Position numbers and translations under genes: made by a program. From an uncultured Clostridia bacterium (GTDB lineage: Bacteria; Bacillota; Clostridia; Christensenellales; Aristaeellaceae), in the NCBI GenBank assembly GCA_946626395.1, contig CAMOUF010000060.1:1-7656 (forward strand): a DNA stretch of 7,656 nt, written 5' to 3'. The notes beneath the pieces are model-generated. The model had not been told where the DNA came from, searched no databases, and saw only the letters and a program-made list of their open reading frames with translations. This document shows positions 1-4,968 of this stretch, piece after piece. Within the stretch, counting starts at the first letter, position 1. Each line of letters opens with the position of its first letter.

Positions 1-20
1 ATTCAATCATTTAAAAAACA

Positions 21-138
21 CTTTAAATCACCAAGTGAGGAGTGAGGAATGAGGAGTTAGGAGTTGAAAATTGTTATTGCGCGAAGCGCAAACTATTAAC
101 TCCTCACTCCTAACTCCTCACTCCTAACTGATTTAAAG
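21..138. repeat. Palindromic heptad-repeat element, copy 1
   Basis: This is a 118-bp foldback. Its ends are a perfect 10-bp inverted repeat, CTTTAAATCA at 21-30 and TGATTTAAAG at 129-138. Inside, four heptads of the form AGTKAGG plus AGTT (34-65) face four complementary heptads (98-129); 28 of 32 positions can pair. At the centre is a hairpin with arms TTGCGC and GCGCAA around GAA (77-91), which contains GCGAAGC. On the minus strand the element is followed by TGTTTTTT (20-13), so as RNA downstream of yqfC it would be a long hairpin with a T-run. A related copy lies at 6551-6682 in the opposite orientation. There is no open reading frame. It resembles a small non-autonomous repeat, but no target-site duplication is evident. 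Confidence 0.8.
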
Positions 139-179
139 CGTTCATCAAGTATCGGCTGGATCGTTTCCCTGTTTCCTTT

Positions 180-437
180 TTATCGGAAATCTTCTCCGCT
201 CATGGCCACGTCCTCCACGGTGCCGTGGATCAGCAGATCCTGCACGCCCATTTTATCAATGATCAGGTCCTGTCCGGAAACCGTCACCAGCCCGGCCTTC
301 CATTTGACCCGGATGCATTTGGTTTCATAGGAAAACAGCCCCCGGTGCCCCTCGATGACCACTTCTTCCCGCCCGGTCACGATCACCCGGGGCGCGCCGC
401 TTTTTACCTCCGGCGGCACGATTTCCGTCAGCTTCAT
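180..437 (-). CDS. yqfC: YqfC/YabP-family sporulation protein
   Basis: An 85-residue protein resembling YqfC. In Bacillus this protein is made in the mother cell under sigma-E and works with YqfD; its biochemical role is not settled. The recognisable stretch begins with a PRVIVTG segment, then EGHRGLFSY (the family's ENHRGI-Y segment), VSGQDLIID and LLIHGTVED, the short beta-strand pattern of the YabP/YqfC domain. The length fits the family. The ATG at 437 is chosen because GGAGGTGA lies 7 bases upstream; the open frame extends 33 codons further, but that part does not look like YqfC and has no ribosome binding site. No yqfD follows within the remaining 179 bases, although the two are usually adjacent. 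No convincing promoter was found upstream. Family assignment is from recognised sequence pattern only. Confidence 0.85.
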   Translation of the reverse strand: MKLTEIVPPEVKSGAPRVIVTGREEVVIEGHRGLFSYETKCIRVKWKAGLVTVSGQDLIIDKMGVQDLLIHGTVEDVAMSGEDFR

Positions 438-444
438 GGGTTCT

Positions 445-452
445 TCACCTCC
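445..452 (-). promoter_or_regulatory. Ribosome binding site deciding the yqfC start
   Basis: On the minus strand this reads GGAGGTGA, an extended match to the 16S anti-Shine-Dalgarno sequence, with 7 bases to the ATG at 437-435. It rules out the upstream in-frame ATG at 536 as the main start. Confidence 0.8.
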
Positions 453-572
453 GCCCCAGCATATGCGAAAAGCAGTGAAAACAGAACGGAGGGAGGAGGG
501 ATACCATTTCGATTCAAAGATGATCACTCTTTTCATTTATTGTAAACAACATTGATTACAGCCAAACTCAGT

Positions 573-594
573 CTTAGAACTTGGAACTTAGAAC
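573..594. repeat. Short heptad repeat, (CTTRGAA)3
   Basis: Three consecutive heptads, CTTAGAA, CTTGGAA and CTTAGAA, followed by C. The unit length is the same 7 bp as in the foldback elements at 21-138 and 6551-6682, but the sequence differs and no inverted partner arm is nearby. It lies in the 188-bp gap between the terminator after the portal gene and yqfC, which otherwise shows no gene. It may be the remnant of a longer element. Confidence 0.6.
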
Positions 595-621
595 AACCGA
601 AGGCACGGACAGGGAAGAAAC

Positions 622-672
622 GGAAAAACCGTCCTGCGGCATGCTTGAGCCCCAGGACGGTTTCTTTTTTGC
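622..672 (-). terminator. Intrinsic terminator after the portal gene, probably bidirectional
   Basis: The 11-bp arms AAACCGTCCTG (626-636) and CAGGACGGTTT (653-663) form a perfect stem with a 16-base loop that can pair further (GGC/GCC). On the minus strand the stem runs into a T-rich tail (TTTTT at 628-624, then CCGTTTCTT), placed 16 bases after the portal stop codon. On the plus strand the same stem is followed by TTTCTTTTTT, so it could stop transcription from either side. Confidence 0.85.
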
Positions 673-678
673 TTGTTT

Positions 679-2544
679 TTATTCCGGCTGGCTCACGTCC
701 CGGGCGTATTCCCGGGCGCGCTGCATGGGCCGGGTGTTGCCGGGATCGGTGACGTTTTCCAAATCCGGGGCTTGTCCGGTGGGGGGCGGGGCCACGGCCT
801 GCCCGGCGGCGGCCATCACCGCCATGGCCATGCGCTCGGCGGTGTCGGGCTCGTAATGCTGGGCCAGCTCCAGGGCCATCTGCTGCCACATGGCCAGCAT
901 CTGCCGGGCCAGGCCCACCTGCTGCACGGAGCGAAGCAGCTCGTCTTTCCGGTTAAAATCCATCATAGACAAAAGCATGGCGCTCTGCTCGCTGAGCTCA
1001 GGATTGAACACCCCCGCGCCCAGCAGCTGCAGCGCCAATTCGTTCTGAGCCATTTTGCTGTACGCGTTCTGCTTTTGGGCCGCCACCTGAATATCGAACA
1101 CCGGCTTGCGCCATCCCATATCCAGCCCGGCCAGGGGCGGATTGGGCTGCAATGCCAGGCCGGAATTGTCGAACTGAACAAATTCATAGGCCGCGGTTTC
1201 CCCGGCGATGCGGAAGGTGCGGGGCACATCGTAAAACTGCCGGATGCGCTCGATCACCTTTTCCAGGATTTTGCTGTACGCCCGATAGGTGCCCCGGTTG
1301 CCGTCCCGGCTGGTGCGGCCCGCCGCCTCCATCTGGGCCGCGATGCCGCTGGCGGCTGTAACGCCGGAGGGGATGCCGTTGCTGACGTCATGATTGCCGC
1401 AGGGCTGCTTGAGCTCCTCGATCTTGCCATTCAAATACTGCACATACACATTGTCCAGGGGATAGTGCTGCACCGGCACCATATCGGTTTCGCTCAGTCC
1501 CCCCTCCACCTCGATGATGGGGTTGGTAAAGTCCAGAAACTGATCCAGGTTGATGGCCGAATCCCGCCGCCGGAAATAGCGGGGAATGGCCCCGGCCCGG
1601 GCGTTGACGCTGATAGCCTCGTTGAGCAAATCGATTTCCTCCTGAGTATCCCGGCCCAGATCAATATAGCCCCAGCCCGCGGGGCTTTCCTTTTGGGGAA
1701 ACAGCACGTCCAGCACAAAGGGATATTCCCCGTCGTCATACCAGCCCCGGCCTGCCAGCGCCGGGTCGTCCTCGGAGGCATAGAGGCTTTGGTCGCCCAC
1801 GAATTTGCAGTATTGCAGCAGCTTTTTCCCGTCCTCATAGGTGTGGTAATACCAATCCACCACCAGCGCCTTGTCCCCCCGGCTGACGCCCGCCTCGGTG
1901 CGGTACTGGGGCAGGGAAAAATCCGATTGCAGGTTGGCGTTTTTAAGCTGTGGATACCGGCGCTCCAGCGCCTCCCTGTCCTGAACGGACACCAGGAATA
2001 CATGCCGGCTCTTCTGAATATCCTCCACACCCGGCTCCCAGAACAGGTTGGTCATTTCCACCCCGCACACAGTCACGTCTCCCAGGCCGTTCCATTTTTC
2101 ACTGTCCCAGTACACGGCGTAGGCACCGGTGCCATGCTTGTTCTTTTCCCAGGCCTGCTGGCTGTATACCTCCTCGAACCGGTTCTGCTCCAGCACCACC
2201 GGCAGGATGCTGGTGAGCAGCACAGCCTGCTGCTGATCTCCCTCCTCCCGGGGCAGAATCACGGGCTCCGGGTAAGCGTCCATCATATCGGAATGCTTGC
2301 CCATGATCACGTTCACCAGCCATTTGGTGCCGCGCTTGGGCAAGGCGGGATTGCCCTGCTCCGGCATGGTGTCCCAGGCATGGCCCTTCCACCATTTTTC
2401 ATCCGCCACCAGGCGGCTCTCCAGCCGGGCCTTTCCCGCCTTGTAGCGCTTCAAAAGCTGCTGGGCCTTCAAGATCCTCTCTCTGGTCATTTTTTGTTTT
2501 TTTGCTTCCGGCTCCTTGAGAAAGCTTTGCTGCTCATTCGCCAT
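679..2544 (-). CDS. Phage portal protein
   Basis: A 621-residue protein that looks like the portal protein of tailed phages, the dodecameric ring at one capsid vertex through which the terminase pumps DNA. Features seen (numbered from the ATG at 2550): a charged N-terminus, a W-rich segment near 53-60, PRYFRRRD near 323-330, a region rich in A, G and S (AASGIAAQMEAAGRTSRDG, about 399-417), the helical run RAYSKILEKVIERIRQFYD (about 423-441), a QVAAQKQNAYSKMAQNELAL segment (about 488-507), and an A/P-rich tail. The length is within the range of P22-like portals, somewhat shorter than P22's own. The ATG at 2544 is preferred because GGAGG (2557-2553) lies 8 bases upstream. The ATG at 2550 overlaps the terminase stop as ATGA but leaves only 2 bases. 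The gene directly follows terL, as in phage genomes, but no scaffold or capsid gene follows; a terminator does. Confidence 0.85.
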   Translation of the reverse strand: MANEQQSFLKEPEAKKQKMTRERILKAQQLLKRYKAGKARLESRLVADEKWWKGHAWDTMPEQGNPALPKRGTKWLVNVIMGKHSDMMDAYPEPVILPREEGDQQQAVLLTSILPVVLEQNRFEEVYSQQAWEKNKHGTGAYAVYWDSEKWNGLGDVTVCGVEMTNLFWEPGVEDIQKSRHVFLVSVQDREALERRYPQLKNANLQSDFSLPQYRTEAGVSRGDKALVVDWYYHTYEDGKKLLQYCKFVGDQSLYASEDDPALAGRGWYDDGEYPFVLDVLFPQKESPAGWGYIDLGRDTQEEIDLLNEAISVNARAGAIPRYFRRRDSAINLDQFLDFTNPIIEVEGGLSETDMVPVQHYPLDNVYVQYLNGKIEELKQPCGNHDVSNGIPSGVTAASGIAAQMEAAGRTSRDGNRGTYRAYSKILEKVIERIRQFYDVPRTFRIAGETAAYEFVQFDNSGLALQPNPPLAGLDMGWRKPVFDIQVAAQKQNAYSKMAQNELALQLLGAGVFNPELSEQSAMLLSMMDFNRKDELLRSVQQVGLARQMLAMWQQMALELAQHYEPDTAERMAMAVMAAAGQAVAPPPTGQAPDLENVTDPGNTRPMQRAREYARDVSQPE

Positions 2545-2546
2545 TT

Positions 2547-3968
2547 TCATTTCCTCCTTCGGGCAAATTGGTTCAATGGGTCAAAGCCCGGTTTTGTTTC
2601 CGCCGCCGCCATCCGGGGCTGGATGGGGTCGGTCATGCAGAAATAACGCCATTCGTCCGCCGCGTGGTCCTCCTGACTGCTGTCCAGATCCTCCGGCGCG
2701 TGCTGGTCATAGCTGAGCAGGGGAATGGTGCGCAGGAAAGCGGCGCAGGTATTGAACACATACATCATGGGATAGCCGTTTTCATCAAAGGCCAGCCGAT
2801 AGTGGCACTGCATCCAGCCGGGGATGCGGTCGTTGTTTCCCTTTTCAAAATAGACCCGGTGCCTGACCGCCACATCGTAGCGGCTGACGCCGTTTTCCGC
2901 CCCGGCCCAAATGCTGGGGTCGGCCACCCCCTGAATGCTTTTTCCCGCCAGCCAGGGATGCTCCCGCTCCATCCGGGCGATTTCCGAAAAGATCTTATCG
3001 TCGATCCATTTGACGCCCTCGTTGGGAATATCCTGGCCGTCCCGGTCCTTCCGGCAGCCGTACAATTCCAGAATGCGGTAAATCACCCCATCGTAATCCA
3101 CGGCCCACCAGGCGCAGGAAAAGGGCCGGGCATAGCCCCAGTCAAAGGAGCGGTAAATTTTCCAGCCCCGGGGCGGCTCAAAGGGCGGGATCACATGGGT
3201 GAAACGCTTGTCCGCGTAATGGCTGGGGTCGTCGGTAAATTCTTCAAAGAACTGGCCCTCGTACACGTCCCAATTGCCATACAGCCAGGCGTCCCGCATC
3301 TTGGGCGGCAGGGCCTTGAGCTGGGCCACATAATCCGGCTGCTGTCTGAGCAGCACCGCATTATCCGTCACCAGGGACTGAATGAAGAGATAATCCTCCG
3401 GGTCTTCCCCTTCCTTGAACCGGCGGTCCTTGAGGCGTTTGATATACTGATGGCCCTTGCCCCCAGGGTTGCAGGTCATGTACAGCCGCTTGGGAAAGCT
3501 GTTGGCCCCCCGCACGCACACGGCGATGGTTTTGATCTGGTATTCGCTCATCTGGGTGGCTTCGTCAATGGCGATCACATCGTATTCATGGCCCTGAATA
3601 TTCAGCAGATCATCGTCGCAGGCGCAGTACATGAATTTGATGGTGCTGCCGTTGGGAAAGCGGAATTCATGCTCGGTGCCGTTGTAATCCGCAAGTCCGT
3701 GGAGCAATTGCTTTAACGGATGGATATGATTGGCCAGCAGCTCAGGATAGCTGCGGCGCATGATCAGCACCCGGATGCCGGGATACCTGAAGCACAGCAG
3801 CGCCGCCTTCCACCGCACCGCCCAGCTTTTGCCCCCGCCCCGGGCCCCGCCGAAGATCACATATTTCTGCTTCGCCTGGAAAAACAGCCGCTGCCGGGGA
3901 TTGGGCCGGGGCATGGACAAAGCGCGGTACGCCTTGCCTTGATTGTCACACGAGATATTCCCCATCAT
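2547..3968 (-). CDS. terL: Phage terminase large subunit (ATPase-nuclease)
   Basis: A 473-residue DNA packaging motor. The N-terminal ATPase has a Walker A segment GGARGGGKS (residues 40-48), a Walker B segment VIAIDEA (131-137, acidic pair D135-E136) and a coupling segment TCNPGG (165-170). The C-terminal RNase H-like nuclease has acidic residues in the expected places: D276 in SFDWGYA, D350 in ADPS, and D434/D438 in the EDHAADEWRY segment. Both activities therefore look intact, and the length is normal for the family. In phages this protein works with the small subunit to cut concatemeric DNA and translocate it through the portal. It starts 21 bases after the small subunit stop. The start is uncertain: two adjacent ATGs (3968 and 3965) sit directly behind AAGGAAG, giving poor spacing. 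An in-frame ATG at 3914 is also possible and would keep all motifs. Confidence 0.93.
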   Translation of the reverse strand: MMGNISCDNQGKAYRALSMPRPNPRQRLFFQAKQKYVIFGGARGGGKSWAVRWKAALLCFRYPGIRVLIMRRSYPELLANHIHPLKQLLHGLADYNGTEHEFRFPNGSTIKFMYCACDDDLLNIQGHEYDVIAIDEATQMSEYQIKTIAVCVRGANSFPKRLYMTCNPGGKGHQYIKRLKDRRFKEGEDPEDYLFIQSLVTDNAVLLRQQPDYVAQLKALPPKMRDAWLYGNWDVYEGQFFEEFTDDPSHYADKRFTHVIPPFEPPRGWKIYRSFDWGYARPFSCAWWAVDYDGVIYRILELYGCRKDRDGQDIPNEGVKWIDDKIFSEIARMEREHPWLAGKSIQGVADPSIWAGAENGVSRYDVAVRHRVYFEKGNNDRIPGWMQCHYRLAFDENGYPMMYVFNTCAAFLRTIPLLSYDQHAPEDLDSSQEDHAADEWRYFCMTDPIQPRMAAAETKPGFDPLNQFARRRK

Positions 3969-3989
3969 CTTCCTTGTCCATTCCCTTTT

Positions 3990-4514
3990 TTATTCAGACA
4001 ATTCTTCCGTTTCCCGGTCCATGACGATGGAAAAGCCGGAGGCGGCCTGCATTTCCTTCTGTTCCTCCAGGGCCTGCTTGCGGCGCATCAATTCCAGCTT
4101 TTCCTCCTCGTCCCGGCTCATGATGCCGGACAGGGTCATGCGGGTTTCCGCTTGCTTGCCGATGGCCGCGGCGATGTGGCTCAGGTTGTCCGCCCAGGTT
4201 TTCTGGCTGGTGAGCTTTTCAATGTCCTCCCCCCGCAGGCATTGGGAAAAGGTGTTCACGGCGTCCAGCAGCGCTTCCTCCAGCTTGTCCGACGCCTCCA
4301 GCAGCCGCCGGAGCTTTTCCGCGTTTCCGCTGGCAGAGAGAGCGGACCGCCGCCGGGCCCGGTTCTTTTTCCGCTCCCTGCCCCATCCCTCCTGATCCCG
4401 CCACGCTTTCAGCGCGTCCATGGAAACGCCGCTGTCCCGGGAAATCTCCAGCAGGGTCGCTTCCCCCGCCACATAGCGCGCTTTGATCTTTTGTTTCTTT
4501 GCGTCGATGCACAA
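3990..4514 (-). CDS. terS: Phage terminase small subunit (HTH DNA-binding)
   Basis: A 174-residue protein placed directly before the large terminase subunit. Residues about 18-45 form a helix-turn-helix (EISRDSGVSMDALKAWRDQE) followed by GWGRERKK and a basic run, the pattern of terminase small subunits that bind the packaging site. Residues about 65-155 are charged and predicted helical, suitable for oligomer formation, and the C-terminus is acidic. The start is TTG at 4514, chosen because GGAGGTGA lies 7 bases upstream. The open frame extends to another TTG at 4562, but those extra 16 residues are glycine-rich and encode the ribosome binding site itself. Small subunits vary widely, so the call rests on the HTH together with gene order. 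A general DNA-binding regulator is the main alternative. Confidence 0.75.
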   Translation of the reverse strand: MCIDAKKQKIKARYVAGEATLLEISRDSGVSMDALKAWRDQEGWGRERKKNRARRRSALSASGNAEKLRRLLEASDKLEEALLDAVNTFSQCLRGEDIEKLTSQKTWADNLSHIAAAIGKQAETRMTLSGIMSRDEEEKLELMRRKQALEEQKEMQAASGFSIVMDRETEELSE

Positions 4515-4521
4515 TTGTACT

Positions 4522-4529
4522 TCACCTCC
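4522..4529 (-). promoter_or_regulatory. Ribosome binding site deciding a TTG start for terS
   Basis: On the minus strand this reads GGAGGTGA, 7 bases before the TTG at 4514-4512. It is the strongest ribosome binding site in the area and no ATG or GTG in the same frame lies at a usable distance, so a TTG start is inferred. Confidence 0.7.
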
Positions 4530-4573
4530 GCCGCCATTTTGCCATATCGTTCCCCGCGGCAAGGGCCCCTTCC

Positions 4574-4810
4574 TTATTCCCCGCCCCTCTCTTCGTCCTC
4601 CTGATAGGTTTTCATGATGGCTTCATACAGCTCGCAATTCTTGTACCGGCAGCAGCAGAACACCTCGTAATGCAGCTTCTTTTTCTGCACGCTGTCAAAA
4701 TGCAGCTTCACATGGCTGTCCGGGATCATGCTTTCGCAAAATACGCTGTCCCGGGTGTGGGCGCTGAAAAAAGGGCATTGGGCGTCCCGGTCGTTGAGCT
4801 TTCCTTTCAT
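4574..4810 (-). CDS. Small cysteine-rich protein, putative zinc-binding, first gene of the packaging unit
   Basis: A 78-residue protein with six cysteines: C12 in QCPFF, C25 in VFCES, C52-C53-C54 in FCCCRYKNC, and C59. One early cysteine, one after a 12-residue gap, and a later CCC-x4-C cluster resemble the small zinc-ribbon-like proteins often encoded near terminase genes in clostridial phages, but metal binding is inferred. The C-terminal part (ELYEAIMKTYQEDEERGGE) is a charged helix. The ATG at 4810 follows GGAGG (4824-4820) with 9 bases between. It is the first gene behind the consensus promoter at 4844-4872, and terS follows 59 bases after its stop. No signal peptide or membrane segment is seen. 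Its function is unknown; a role in DNA packaging or regulation would be a guess from position. Confidence 0.75.
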   Translation of the reverse strand: MKGKLNDRDAQCPFFSAHTRDSVFCESMIPDSHVKLHFDSVQKKKLHYEVFCCCRYKNCELYEAIMKTYQEDEERGGE

Positions 4811-4828
4811 GGTTCCATTCCTCCATAA

Positions 4829-4896
4829 GTTTGATTTAGAAACATTATAGTTTATAAATTAAACATTGTCAAGGGGTAAAAGTTTATTTATGAAAC
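4829..4896. promoter_or_regulatory. Three phased GTTT-N7-AAAC sites, candidate operators
   Basis: Plus-strand sites: GTTTGATTTAGAAAC (4829-4843), GTTTATAAATTAAAC (4850-4864) and GTTTATTTATGAAAC (4882-4896). Their starts are 21 and 32 bp apart, close to two and three turns of B-DNA. The first covers the expected transcription start, the second lies within the -35/-10 spacer, and the third lies just upstream of the -35. Read on the minus strand, the first matches the plus-strand second at 13 of 15 bases. The layout is that of a repressor-controlled promoter. No candidate repressor gene is in the window. Confidence 0.5.
4844..4872 (-). promoter_or_regulatory. Consensus sigma-A promoter of the packaging unit
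   Basis: On the minus strand: TTGACA (4872-4867), a 17-base spacer, and TATAAT (4849-4844), both hexamers matching consensus exactly. Transcription should start near 4837, giving a leader of about 27 bases before the small cysteine-rich gene. An A/T-rich stretch lies upstream of the -35. Confidence 0.92.
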
Positions 4897-4907
4897 TTTT
4901 TTCATAC

Positions 4908-4943
4908 AAAAAAACCCGGACAAAGCAACCCGCTTGATCCGGG
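4908..4943 (-). terminator. Intrinsic terminator of the carboxypeptidase gene
   Basis: The minus strand has CCCGGA (4943-4938) pairing with TCCGGG (4920-4915), an inner CAAGC/GCTTTG pairing with one bulge around a GGGTT loop, then a run of seven T (4914-4908). It begins 25 bases after the stop codon and separates the carboxypeptidase from the packaging unit. Confidence 0.93.
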
Positions 4944-4968
4944 GGTGATATGAAATGAGGATTATCTC

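Noticed and set aside
34..129. Heptad tracts as a CRISPR array
   Set aside because: Units are 7 bp with no spacers and form inverted arms around a central hairpin, unlike CRISPR repeats.
455..490. CATATGCT as a sigma-E -10 element for yqfC
   Set aside because: The expected -35 match is missing at the right distance and the start would fall almost on the ribosome binding site; too weak to annotate.
438..536. 33-residue N-terminal extension of YqfC from an upstream ATG
   Set aside because: No ribosome binding site, no resemblance to YqfC, and it overlaps the strong GGAGGTGA site that serves the ATG at 437.
673..2646. Very long plus-strand open frame (657 codons) antisense to the portal gene
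   Set aside because: It mirrors the portal frame through GC-rich codon bias, is rich in H, G, L and P without domain features, and the opposite strand encodes a recognisable portal protein with a good ribosome binding site.
2568..4604. Plus-strand open frames at 2568-3716 and 3720-4604, antisense to terL and terS
   Set aside because: Shadows of the minus-strand coding sequence; no motifs, and the minus strand encodes a terminase with complete catalytic residues.
4889..4906. Perfect inverted repeat TATGAAA-CTTT-TTTCATA as a separate operator
   Set aside because: It overlaps the third GTTT-N7-AAAC site, is purely AT-rich and has no second copy, so it is not listed separately.
438..4968. Attachment-site direct repeats flanking the terminase-portal unit
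   Set aside because: Comparing the two flanking intergenic regions by eye (438-626 and 4811-4968) gave no shared direct repeat of useful length, and no tRNA gene or integrase is present.
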